64,000 nt of DNA from Prorocentrum cordatum. Lineage: Eukaryota; Sar; Dinophyceae; Prorocentrales; Prorocentraceae. The notes under the pieces were generated by a model. That model was not told where the DNA came from. It saw only the letters and a list, made by a program, of their open reading frames with translations, and did not search any database. Below are positions 22,022-34,391 of this stretch, piece after piece; the first letter of the stretch is position 1; each line of letters opens with the position of its first letter. The translations under genes and the position numbers were made by a program. The stretch is taken from contig CAUYUJ010009580.1 in the NCBI GenBank assembly GCA_963575745.1, positions 322,263-386,262 on the forward strand, read 5' to 3'.

Positions 22022-22078
22022 TCCTCCTCCTCCTCCTCCTCCTCCTCCTCCTCCTCCTCCTCCTCCTCCTCCTCCTCG
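22022..22078. repeat. (TCC)n microsatellite
   Basis: A continuous TCC run. A homopolymer of about 23 G lies close by at 22,157-22,180. Confidence 0.95.
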
Positions 22079-22180
22079 TTTTGCCTTCGCGGGCTGTCGC
22101 GCGGCGACCAGCCAGTCGGGACTAATCAAGGCGAGCTGGCAAGGTGGGAGCGGAAGGGGGGGGGGGGGGGGGGGGGGGGG

Positions 22181-23500
22181 CGAACCGCAGACCCCCAGCG
22201 AAGGCGCGAGACGAGAGGAAAGGCGAAGGGCAGGAGAGAGGCGGGACGATAGGAGGGGCCAAACGCCAGGAGGGAGCCAGCGCGAGAGCACACGCGGGCA
22301 GCAGCCAGAAGGAAGAGAGGGGAGAGAAGCGGAGCCACACGAACGCGAACGCAGCGACCGACGACAGCAAGAGGGACAGCAAAAAACGACGAGAGACCGA
22401 CCAGAGCGCCGCCGGGGCGGACGACAGCCGACGAAACGCCAACGACAACCCACCAGCGAACGACCACAACGAGGACGACCTACACGAGTCGGCAAGCGAC
22501 ACGGAAGGCCCCGACCAAACGGGAGTACAGACGGCGAACGAGCCAGGGGCGGCCAAAAAGGCCCCCCTGGAACGACAGCCCCAAGGGGCCGACGGCCACC
22601 GGGCCAACAAGGGCCCACAAAGATGGGCCCCACGGACCAGCGGCAGAGGGCCACCCAGGGGAGCCATCAGGCCCCGAAACGGCAGCCCACGGGACCACGG
22701 CCAAGGAAGAGCCGCGCCCGACGGGGCCCCAGCTGGGGCCCTAAAGGGCTCGAGCCGAGCCCAGGAGAGGCCAAGGCAAGCGGCCGCCGCCCTGGGCGGA
22801 AGACGACAGTGCCCAAGGCACCTGGGCCCCGCAGGGGCCGACGCTGCCGGACGAGCGCCGAGACTCGAAGCAGACCGCACGCGAGCAATCCAACAGCGAT
22901 GAGGCGGCGGTTCGCCGTCCCGACCCCCCAGTCCTCAGGGGAGAAGGGCCTTCCACGTCACGCCCGGAGGGCGCGCAGGGCGGCCCCCACAGACGGGTGG
23001 TCGATACCCCCACCAGAGCAGCCCACCACCAGCGACGGAAGCAGGAGCGGGGGGTACCACCATCCCACCCCACCCCCACCCCAAACCCCGCGACACCTGT
23101 ACACTAGGTACCCCCGTGGCGAGAACCCGCTTAAAAGGTTGGACCTCGGGCTGTGCCGCAGAGGATGGGGGTGGCCAGGAGCAGGAGGGGAGGGCATTAA
23201 CCGCGACGCCCGCCGCCGCCGCGGGGAGGCCGCCCGGGAGGGGGGAAGGACCCCAGGCAAAGGAGGGGGTGCCCCCCCAAGAGCGAGATGTTGTCCGACT
23301 GGCATCGCCGGCCACAGGGATCGCCTCCGGCCGGGAGGATAGGATGCCCCGCCCCGGCCAGATGTTTGGGGCGGGGAGGAAAAGGGGGGAAGGGAAGGGC
23401 TACGAAGGGTTAAATTAAAAACAAAATTTGGGAGATGCACCTTCGCGTATAGGTCTGGGTGTCGTCCGTGACGTCGGAGACGGAAGAAAACCCGCTTGCA
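22181..23500. other. GC-rich region, no supported gene
   Basis: A plus-strand frame of about 250 codons (22,144-22,902) is open but has biased composition (Ala, Arg, Asp, Asn, Pro), no domain, and begins in the G homopolymer. I do not call it a gene. The remainder is GC-rich without a recognised family. Confidence 0.35.
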
Positions 23501-23526
23501 GGGAGACGGTGGCGGAGGAAAGTCGT

Positions 23527-23695
23527 CCCCTCCTCCTCCTCCTCCTCCTCCTCCTCCTCCTCCTCCTCCTCCTCCTCCTTCTCCTTCTCCTCCTCCTCTT
23601 CCTCCTCCTTCTCCGCCTCCTCCCCCCTCAAACTTGTGGTGGTGGTGGTGGTGGTGGTGGAAAACAGGTCCATCAAAGACCTGCTCGCGGGCCAG
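23527..23695 (-). mobile_element. one end of the introner family seen at 32,055-32,302, with TCC/GGT arrays
   Basis: On the minus strand GATGGACCTGTTTTCCACCA begins at about 23,691. It matches the end of the intron at 32,055-32,302 (GATGGGCCTGTTTTCTACCA). It is followed by CCA and GGA repeats, as in that intron. No matching second end was found, so it may be truncated or very diverged. Confidence 0.5.
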
Positions 23696-24329
23696 CTTCT
23701 ATCAGGCATTGCCCGGACTAGAGGCCTCCCAGGTGGTGTCGGAATAGATGGGGTCGGAGGATCGCGCCACATCGGCGATGCATCGGCGATGCATTGTCGA
23801 CGTCAGCGATGCATCGGCGACGTCGACGTGAAGCAAATAGGGCTGCACACCGAGCCGCGTTGGCGATGCATTGGCGATGCGGCGCGCTCCTCCGACCTCG
23901 TCTACTACGACCCCATCTAGGAAGCCTAGAAGGACTGTGTTTACTGGGATCCTGTTTAATGATGTGTGCTGGGGGGCGCTTCCCCTGCCCCAGCCCACGA
24001 ACTGGAGCTGCCAACACCCCAAAAACAAGCTACGGTAGACCTGGTTCCAAAATGCCAATATACTTGTTTTGATGTCGGTGCCCTATCACTGACAGGCTCC
24101 CCTTACCCGGGGCCCTGGCCATACCCGTTCCCTATCTAGACAAGCGCGCTCCACGACTCGCACGGTCACTGCTCGCGAATGGCCTGGATCCGCCGCGGGG
24201 GCTCTACGATCCACTACATCGAAGCAAACGCGCGTGCGTGTGTGTGTGTTTTCTGACGCCCGCGAGTTGGCACGTTGCGCCAGTAGTGGAGCGCCCTCGG
24301 TGATTATTCGTGGCGCCCACTGCACACCT
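23696..24329. other. no recognised feature
   Basis: GCGATGCATCGGCGATGCAT-type short repeats lie at 23,775-23,880 and a GT run near 24,235. No exon was recognised, although the 3' exons of the minus-strand gene at 24.3-39.7 kb would be expected in this direction. Confidence 0.35.
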
Positions 24330-24354
24330 CGTGCCACGCCTCTCTCCTCGAGCC

Positions 24355-24593
24355 TCGGCGCCGTGGCCCCGCCGCGGCTCCCCGGCCCGGGCCCACAGCT
24401 CGGGGCGGCCCCACACCGCCGCCGCGAAGCAGATGTTCACGAGGTTCTGGGGCGAGAGCTCCCGCAGCCGGCCGGGCACGTGGGCGGCCAGCGCGCGCAC
24501 GAGGCCCGCGTGCCGGAGGCCGAGGAGCCCGAGGCCGTAGGCGGTGTTGGACAGCCCCTGGGCGGTGAACTCGCCCAACCGTCCGAGGGCCGC
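24355..24593 (-). CDS. exon f of the helical-repeat gene
   Basis: Reads AALGRLGEFTAQGLSNTAYG, LGLLGLRHAGLVRALAAHVP and GRLRELSPQNLVNICFAAAV, then WGRPELW. It carries one full repeat unit and the start of the next. The 3' boundary is a guess; beyond GEP the sequence no longer resembles the family, and no next exon was found in 23.5-24.3 kb. Confidence 0.6.
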
Positions 24594-27500
24594 CTCTCGC
24601 GGGGAGAAACACGTGGCACCCCTGCGGCAGAAGCAGGCAGAGAAGCTCCCCCATCCCCACCAAATCCCCCTCCTCTTCCTCCTCTTCATATCCTCCTCCT
24701 CCTCCTCCTCCTCCTCCTCCTCCCTCCTCCTCCCTCCTCCTCTCCTCCTCCCCCTCCTCCCCCTCCTCCTCCTCCTCCTCCCCCTCCTCCTCCAGGCCCG
24801 GATGGAGCTGGCCAGAATCGGCAACGAGTCGGATCGGTCGGATCGAATCTGGACCCTGGGGGGGGAGGCCAGCGCCGACCCAGGAAATCCGCACGGACCT
24901 CCGAAAGCCTTTGGCTCGTGCCGCCTTCTCTCGGAGCAAGGCGAGCTGAGACAACCGTAGCTCGAAGCCGGCCCCCCGGACCAAGCGCACCCATTCTCCG
25001 AGCTGCGCCCAGCCGTGGCTCTGTGGCGACGGAGAGCGGCCCCCCGAAGGCCAACGCCCGCTGTCTCAACCGGCCCTCCTTCCTCCGAGCCTCTGGCCCC
25101 AGAGCCTCGCACAGGGCCGTCGGCAAGCCGGGCTCGTCAAACCTCACGAGCCCCAGCGCGTAGACGATGTTCGAGAGGTGCTGCGCCTCGAAGCCCGCCA
25201 GCCGGCCGGGCGCGTCCTCGGAGGCGGCGCGCAGCAGGGCCCGGCTCTGGAAGCGGAGGAGGCCGCAGCCGTAGACCGCGTTGGAGATCTCCTCGGGAGG
25301 GCAGCAGGACCACCCTCGCGGCAGAGCAACCCACACGGGCGCGGACCTCTGGAGGACGAGGTCGAGGAGGGAGCCGAGCAGGACCCGGCTGTACAGCAGA
25401 GGCCCCAGATCCCTGCGCAAACGCCATGGACAGGGGTCGGGGTGGCCTTCCCCCCTTGCAACTCCAAGGGCGCCTGGCTTCGCGCTTCGCGCCGCGCGAA
25501 GCGCGAAGCGGCAATAGCTTCGCGCTGTCGCGCCGCCCCCAGGGGAGACGAGGACGATGCGGAGCAATCGGAACCGAACCACGAAGCGCGAAGCGCGAAG
25601 AACTTCGCGCCATCGAGGGCGCCCTTGCAACTCCTTTGGTCACACGCAATTGCTGACCCCAGGCAAGAGCGACCTCTGGTGGGTGCCGTCGGGGGGCCGC
25701 GGGGGCTGCGGAGAGGCCAAATTCAAGCGCGTAAGCCAGCGCTGGGGCTAGAAGCAACTCACGGAAGCTGCTGGTCGTCGGCATAGCGTCCAATAGCACG
25801 TCCAACATCGCCCAACACCGTGCAAAGAGGACGCAACGTATCCCCCTCGCATGGCGCTCTTGGGCGCCATCTGGGTACAAATCGGGGCTACTGGACGCTA
25901 TTGGACGTGACACGCTGCGTCGCTGGGCCCTGCACATTGAATTCAAAACCAGCGGAAGCTTCAACGACTTACTGTCTATTTGGTTGACCCCTGTGAGCCC
26001 GAACTCGAGGTCACTCCGACGAAAGGTCACTCTCACGTTGGAGGCGGCCGGGGGGACTGAGCTGGATAAGCTCTAACAAAATCAGTCCAGAGGGGGGGAA
26101 TGTTTACAGGAATTCGGAATTCGCTCAAGAATCGGTCCCCAGGCCCCTCCCGGGGTCGAAACTGACAAGTTTTTCGAGCCGCGTCAAGCCGTGGCGACGA
26201 GGGGGCCCTTTCTCCCCTCTTTCTACTGGCCAGAACCAGCGCTGGGCCACCTCAGCCACCCAGCCGGCTCCAACCGCGACTTGCTATCCAGTGGGTGGAC
26301 CCCTGTGAGCCCGCACCAGAGACCTATATGGCGAAATAAACTGGCACTCTCACGTGAGGAACAAAAAGAAACGGGTCTTACGCGATAGGACATACCAACT
26401 TTAAGCAGCGGCTTGCGCGGGTCGCTGGCGTCGCAGACCGCGTGGAGAAGAGGGCGCTTACGCGCGACCTTACGCACGCAACTTACGCTTAGATTGGGCA
26501 TGGTCTCCTCGAGGCGGATTTTGAAGGAGAAACAGAAGGTAATCAGAACATAATCGAGCATCATCCAAAAAAGAGCAAGAAAATCGCCCCCATACTATAG
26601 TTTTTGACTAGCCTTGCAAATTCCTCCGGTAGAGGGACATGCCCAACTTAAGCCTACGGGGGAATTTCGGCGTCGCACACCGCGTGGAAAGAGGAGAGCG
26701 ACCGCGCGCGACCTTACGCACGCAGCCTACGGGGGAAGGTCGGCGCAGTCGATCTCATTTTCCTGCGCCGCTCGCGCGCAAAGAGCAAGAGCCTCGGCCC
26801 CCATACTTTAGTCTGACTAGCCTTGAAAATTCCCCTGGTAAAGGGCGATGCCCGACTTAAGCCTACGGTTAGGTCGGGCACCTCCCCCTACAGGCGGATC
26901 TTGGACGAAAAATTCAAAAAAGACGGAACCAATACCCAAAACTGATCAAACATATTCCAAACATCGTCCCCATACCATTGTTTGACCATTCTTGAATATT
27001 CCTCTGGTAGAGGAAGTGTCAGCGCAGTCGATCTCGTTTCGGAGGCCTGGAAATGGGCACCAACACCAACACATGGGGGTTGCCTCCACAGGGGGAAGAT
27101 GATCCTAGATTTCGGTGTTGGTGGCAATAGTTCGGTCACCCTGGAAGCCAGAATATGACCACCATCACCGAGATCAAAATCTTCTTCCCTTGGTGGAGGA
27201 ACACCGCCGATAGTGGTGCTGGTGTCAACCTATAGTCGGGTATAGCCAGGACACCGGTTAAGGAGAGCCGGTTAGTGGTTGGTCCCCGAAGCCCAAAATA
27301 TGGATCGGAATCACTAAACCAGGTCTGCAATAGCTGATGCTTCTCGGATTACAGCAATTCCGGATAATGAAATGGGACGGGGGGGGGGGCGCCCCCCGGT
27401 ACACATCACAAAAACCAGGTCCCACTGACCCAGTCCCGCCAACGCCCGACATAGGCCTGCGATCGTTTTCCTGCCGGCTCCTGGGGCCTCAGCTCGGCGA

Positions 27501-30500
27501 TCCTGCCGGCCGCGCGCCCGCACACGCCGCGCAGGAGGCGCGCCTCGCGGCGCACCCGCAGCAGCGCCATGGCGTAGACCTGGGGGCTGGAGGCGGCCGC
27601 GCGGGGGGGGCTGCGCTGGAAGGGCCCCTCCTCCTCCTCCTCCTGCTCCTCCTCCTCCTCCTCCTCCTCCTCCTCCTCCTCCTCCCCCTCCCCCATCCTC
27701 CCCCTCCTCCTCCTCCCTCTCCTCCCCCTCCTCCTCTTCCTCCTCCTCCTCCTCCTCCTCCTCCTCCTCCTCCTCCTCCTCCTCCTCCTCCTCCTCCTGG
27801 GCAGGGCTGAACTCAAGCGGTTTTTGTTCGTGTTCGTTTTGTTTGTCGTTCTTCCTCGTTTTGCCTTCGTTCCGCCTTGAATGCAAAACAAAACGAAAAA
27901 CAAAGCAGCCCACGAGATGGCCAGAACACCGCTTGTGGGTCCAGCCCTGGACCAGAGGGCCGGAGGCGGCCAGGGGGGGCCTGCTCTGGATGGACCCCTG
28001 CATAGAACGAGTCGGCGGCGGATCGCTGATCTGCTGTGGGGCTCGAGGCGTTCGACCGTCCTCGCCGGCTCTCGGCGGCTCTCCAGCCTCGGGGTGCCCT
28101 CCAGCGGCGGCGCCTCTCCGAGAGCGCTGCGAGGGCGCCGCCCGAGAGCCGAGCTGTAACCCGAGAGCCAAAGGGGCAACGCATGGGGGCGGGATGGGCG
28201 CAGGGGGCGGACGCGTCGACCCCCCGATAGGAGGAGGAGGAGGAGGAGGAGGAGGAGGAGGAGGAGGTGGAGGAGGAGGAAGAGGAGGAGGAGGAGGGGG
28301 ACGAGGAGGAGGAGGAGGGGGACGAGGAGGAGGAGAAGGAGGAGGAGGGACAGCCCAATCCCCGCCCAGGAGCGCGGAGGGCCGTGCGGGTTGGCTGTCG
28401 GGGGCCCCTCGCCGATCCGTCGGCGACGTGCAGCAGGAGCTCGGCGCCACGAGGAACCTGCCACGAGAAGCCCAACCCTGAGACCCCGGGAGGTCCATTC
28501 TTTTTTGGTGTGGGGACGCCACGGTCTCCATAGCAGAACCACATCGAAGCCCAAGAAGCCCAGGGTGCCCTGGAGGCAAGCAGGGTCTCTCGGCACTGCT
28601 TTCCACTGCACAGGGTCGGCGCTGGACCCCCGCTCCCGGGCGGGCTCCAGCGCCGACACCGGAGGTCCGCGCGCCCCTGCTCGTGCCGCTTCTCTCTCTT
28701 CGGGGCGGGGGGACTGCGGGCGCGTGCCTGACCGACCCCTAGCAGGCCAGCCCCTTCCGCGACATCCTCCACGCCTTTCGAGCTCCCCTGCGGCCGCATG
28801 CATGCGTCTTAGGGCGAGGCGACGGGGACGTCACGGAGGGGGATGGTTTGCCAGGTGTCGGTTATCGGCGGCGAGCGAGGGGGGGAAATGAGAAGGAGAA
28901 GGCCTACTCAGAAGGCGGCGGGACTTCAAGCCCTCGCGCCTTCTGAGAAGCTCTGCTCTGTCTTCGGGGAAAGCTTAAGCGGAAACGTCTCGGAAGGCCG
29001 GGGGGGCGTCCGAGCTTTCTGAGAAGGCACTCTCCTTCTCACTTCCCCCCCTCGCTCGCCGCCGAGGTCAGGTCAGACCGCCCCTGAGGACTGGCCGGGG
29101 GGCGCCCGGGTCAAGTCGGGCGTGTCCTCCTACAGGCGGATGTTGCACGACAAATTCAGAAACGCCCAAAAAATGCTCAAACGTAGTCAAGAACAGGAGG
29201 AACGTCGTCCCCGACCATGTTTCGCCTATCTTTGGATCTTCCCCCTGACGAGGGACACGCCCGACTCGACGCCAGGGGCCCGAAGCGACGAGCTGCAGCG
29301 CCAGCGGGGCTGCCCCGGGCCCCCCGAGGAGGGCTCCGCGCACTATCTCCCTGCCCTGACCTTCCAGGAGGGCTAAAAAATAGCACCCGACTTAAAAACC
29401 TATCCCAAAGCTATTCTACGTCTTGGTTTTAGGCTGTTTCGCTCGGCTCTTTAGGTTTTTAGGTATCCAGTGCTAAAAAATAGCTCTCTGGAAGGTCAGG
29501 GTGGGCGGGGCGGGCGGGGCGCGCCCGGGCCCCGAGAGCGGCGCGGAGCGGGCGACGGGCGGTCGAGGCTTCTGGCCACGAGCCTCTCCCGCCCCTATCG
29601 TTGCCCCTTGGGTGTCGGACCGCTCCGGCCCAGGGAGGAGGGAGGGAGGAGGGAGGGAGGCAAGAGGAGGAGGAGGAGGAGGAGGAGGAGGAGGAGGAGG
29701 AGGCGGAGGAGGCGGAGGAGGCGGAGGAGGCGGAGGAGGCGGAGGAGGAGGGGGAGGAGGAGGAGGAGGAGCCGCTCCCCATGGCTGCCAGAACTGGCAA
29801 GGCATCGTCGATGGCTCGGGGACGGGCCCCCAGCAGCTCACCCGTGTATACGGTCCTCCGCGGGCCGCTCGGCAACCCATGGGCTATTGGGGGTCGAGGC
29901 GCCCTCCCCTGAGCAGATCCCGCCCCTGTTCGGCGGTGGACAGACCTCCCTCTAGTAGGCCTCCCCCTAGTGAAAACGGCCTGGGACCGAAACCGACGGA
30001 CCTGGACCCGCAAAAATGACGGCCGCGACGCCCCCTCGCGAACCGAAAACGGCCGATTCCCTAATCGACGTGTCAGGGTAGGAGGTCTGTCCACCCCCCA
30101 CCTGTCGTTGCCCCTTGGGCTTCGGATCGTAACTCGGCTCTCCGGCGGCCGTTCGGGGCGATGCCGTCGGCCCGCAGCAGAAAGCGTGCGCGATGCGGAT
30201 GCAAAGGGCCTCGGGCGCCCATCCCGAGGCTGCTCGAGCGGGGCGCGGCCAGCGAAAGCGGCCAAGGAGGGGCCGAGGCGACCAGGATGCTTCCATCCAT
30301 GGGCCCATCCCGCCCCTGCAGCAGGAGGCCCGACGACAAGAGACCTGCCACGACAAACCCCAACCCTGAGACCCCAGGACGTCCATGGATTTTTGATGTG
30401 GGAACGCCACGCTCTCCATAGCAGAACCACCGAAACCCAAGCAACCCGGGGCACCCTGGAGGCCAGCAGGGTGCTTCCGGCTCGCTTCTTCCCCCCCATC

Positions 30501-32491
30501 CCCCCGGGCCAGTCCCCGCCCGGGTGTCCGAGGCGGGCCGCGAGGCGGGCGGGCCGGCGGGAGGCAAGGGCCGTGGACGCCCTTCCGAAGCTTCTCCAGC
30601 GGGGCGCGGCCAACGAACGTGGCCAAGGATGGACCGAGGAGGCCAGGATGCTTTGGACGCCCGACATGGATACCGAAAAAATGGGTACGATACCCAACAA
30701 CAAGTGTTGTCCCAAACCAGCAGCGGCCGCTGCTGGGCAGGCGGCCTTCTCTGTCTCAAATGTGCACAGGCCGCGGCGACACCGACAGCGAGTCCTGTTC
30801 AAAATGAACAGGAACTGTTGTTGGGCATTGCACCCCCTCTTTCCGTACCCATCTCGGTCGTCCCGAGATGCGAGGGGCACCCCTTTGGGAAGGCTGCCCA
30901 TCCTCCCCATGCTGAAGGGGCACCAGGACACACAAATAAATACACACGAATAAAAATATTCCCCATATTTTCCTACATTTTCTGGGTGTCTGTCTTCCCC
31001 ACCACTTCCCATATTTTGCCATATTTTCTGGGGAATCGACAATTAACCGTGTCTGTGTGTTTTTTCCCCTCCTGACATGCGGGCTGGCTCTGTCCCTGCC
31101 CCCTGGGCTTCGCGTCGCAGCCTCGGCCCTCCGGCGGCCGTTCGGGGCGCTGCGGGCACCCCCTGCAACGCCCTCGGCGAGGCGCAGCCACCGAGGGCAC
31201 CCCGAGGCCAGAAGCCCGCCGGGGCAAGCGACGAGCACGCCCGAAGACGCCTCCGCCTAAAACAAGGCCAGGATCGGGATAAATCGCTCCAGAGCGTTCC
31301 GGAGCGCTCTCAGAGCGTTCCGGAACGCTCTGGGGCAGCCGCGGCGCCCAATACATCCTCCAAACCCGCCGATTCTCAGAGATTTCGAGTTCTCCCGATC
31401 CGATTTTGTCCCGATCTTCGCGTCGTTTAATCCGCCCCTCTCGCTGCCCCCGGGAGACCGTGTTCGCCAAGCACTGCGTGTTGAACTCATCGAGCTGCCC
31501 GGGCACGCGGGCGAAGATGGCCCGCAGCAGCGGCCCGTCCCGGAAGCGCAGCAGCGCCAGGGCGTACAGCGCGTTGGAGAGGTCGCGCGCCGAGAACGCC
31601 TCGACGCAGGCGCGCTCCCGGAGGTTGGCGCAGAGGCGGGCCAGCGGCACGGGGCGCCGGAGGCGCAGCTCTGTGAAGAAGAGACAGCCATACGAGCACA
31701 GACTGTCGAAGGTCCGCGCAGATTTCTTGAATCGGCGCTCGGCCCCCCATTGGACTCGGGGGCACCGAGGCAGGAATCAGCGCCCACGGTCAAGGGGGGA
31801 AAGGCTACTCCGACCCATTGCGCTGGCGTTTGCGGAACAGTCCTGGGCGCTTCCAAGACAGGCCTGCCTCATTCGACTACTATCTCAGGTGCGAGGAGGC
31901 GGAGGCGCCAGGCACGTGGAGCACGCCGGGGGCAGCGCAGGAGGCGCCGCCAGGGGAGCCCAGTGCAGATCCAAGAAATCCGCGCAGAGCTCCGAAAGTT
32001 TGTGCTTGTGCCGCTCTCTCTTCTTCGAGCTTGGCCCACGCCCAGAGGATGATGGTCAGGTGATGGGCCGAGTCTCCACCACCACTACCACAGGTAGGAA
32101 GCGGGGGAGGAGGAGGAGGAGGAGGAGGAGGAGGAGGAGGAGGAGGAGGAGGAGGACCTCCATCCTCCTTTCTCCCCCCTCCCTCTCTCCTCCTCCTCCT
32201 CCTCCTCCTCCTCCTCTCTCCTCTCCTCCTCCCTCCCTCCGCCGCCTCCTCCTCCTCCTCCCTGTCCTACCTGTGGTAGCGGTGGTAGAAAACAGGCCCA
32301 TCGTCAGGTGCCGAAGCTGGAAGGCTGCCAGCGGCTGCGCCTCCAGCGCCAGCAGCAGCGCCCGCACCGCCTCCTCCCAGGCCCCCCCGCAGCGCTGCGG
32401 GCGCCCGGCCGAGTGCTTGGCCAGGCGGTGCCACGCGGTGGCCAGCGACACCTCCAGAGCAACAACCACAACCACAACCACAACCACAACC

Positions 32492-32559
<68 letters not shown>

Positions 32560-32657
32560 AACAACAACAACAACGGCAAAAACAACAACAACCAAACCAA
32601 TAACAACACCAACAACACCGACAACAACAACACCACCAACAACAACAACAACAACAA

Positions 32658-32700
<43 letters not shown>

Positions 32701-32774
32701 AACAACAACAACAACAACGACAACGACAACAACAACAACATCATCAACAACAACAACACCAAATAACAACAGCA

Positions 32775-32808
<34 letters not shown>

Positions 32809-32820
32809 GCTACTACTACT

Positions 32821-32851
<31 letters not shown>

Positions 32852-32874
32852 GCTACTACTACTACTATTACTAT

Positions 32875-32933
<59 letters not shown>

Positions 32934-34351
32934 TTACTACTACTACTACTACGACCACTACTACTACTACTACGACTACTACAACGACAACAACAACAGC
33001 AACAACAACAACAACACCAACAGCAACAACAACAACCACAGCAACGACAACGACAACAACAACAGCAAACATTATAAGTCTGGTCGCTCTTACTTGCCCG
33101 AGTGTCATTCAAAACGAGTTTGCCACACCCTCGATATCCGCCCTTTTTGTCTTCGATCACTCCCCCACTGGGGAAATTCTTTCTCTTTGCGGGGGTCAGC
33201 GGGCTCAGACAGGCGGGCAAACCGGAACGGGCGGACAATATTTCGTGGGTGCACATGCGCCCGCCATTGGAATTGGTGTGGGCCCTGCAAAGAGACGAGG
33301 GGGAGAACGAGGGAGAGTGGGAGGAAGGGAGGGGTAGGGACGAAGGAAGAGGGAAAACGCCAGGAGAGAAGGAGCGAAGAGGGGGCGGTTGATTAGAGGC
33401 ACAGAGAAAGAGAGAGAGAGAGAGAAAGACAGATAAGAAAGAAAGAGAAAGAGCGACAGACAGAGAGGGGAGAGAGAGAGAGAGAGAGAGAGAAAGAAAG
33501 AAAGAAAGAAAGAGGAAGGAGGCAGGAGAGGGGAGGGAGAAGGGAGGAGGGAGAGGAGGGAGAGGGGATAGGCCAGAGAGGCATGAGGACGAGGGAAGAG
33601 AGGAGGGAGAGAGAAGGGAGGAGAGGAGGGAGGAGGGAGGAGGGAGAGGGAGGAGGAGCAGGAAGGTAAGAGCGTGAACAATTCGAAGAAGTCCTAAGCA
33701 AAAACGCCGTTCCTGAAGGAAGTCTCGGGCGGGTGGGACATTCAAGCGGGATGCCTGAGTATGACGAGAGCGCGATTACTAAGTAAATTGTAACGGCGTC
33801 CTTGGCGCAGCGTGTTTCCTGAGCGTCGAAAGCGCGATTTCTGAACAAATTGCATGGAAGTCACAGGCGAGAGCGCAATTCCTGAATAAAATGTGAAGGG
33901 TTCTCTGGCGGGAGCGGGGACCTTGATTAAATTGCGAGGAAGGCTGGATTCAATTGCGAGGAAGTCTCAAGCGGGAGCGCCGTTCCTGAGTAAAGTGTGA
34001 GGAAATCTTATATGGGAGCGGGGGTCCTCACTAAATTGCGAGGGAGTCACAAGTGGGAGCACCGATCCTGATCAAATTGTGAGAAAGTCTCAGGGGCGGC
34101 GGTCCTGAGTAAATTTGGAGGAAGTCTCAGGCAGGAACCGTTGTTGTTGAAATCCGGGGGGGCAGGGGCCCAGCTTGAGCACGAAGACTTTCCCTGTCAA
34201 AAAACCGGGTACGAGCGTCGAGGAGCACAGCTTGATTGAGAAAGAACCGTATGCACCGTTGAGGGGGGGGCAACTAATCATTCTTCAGACATGAGAGTTG
34301 CACAACAACAACAACTACAACAACAACAACGACGACGACGACAACACGAAT

Positions 34352-34391
<40 letters not shown>

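Noticed and set aside
22144-22902. Plus-strand open frame of about 250 codons
   Set aside because: Begins in a poly-G run, has heavily biased composition and no domain or exon support. Long frames arise easily in such GC-rich DNA.
25448-25628. Insertion flanked by an 11-base duplication (CTTGCAACTCC at 25,457 and 25,624 areas)
   Set aside because: The interior (CGCGAAGCGCGAAG repeats) has no clear inverted ends, so local duplication cannot be separated from insertion.
32304-32775. Long open frames over CAA/GTT arrays (poly-Asn, poly-Leu, poly-Val)
   Set aside because: Translation of triplet repeats; the coding signal on the minus strand is confined to 32,303-32,451.
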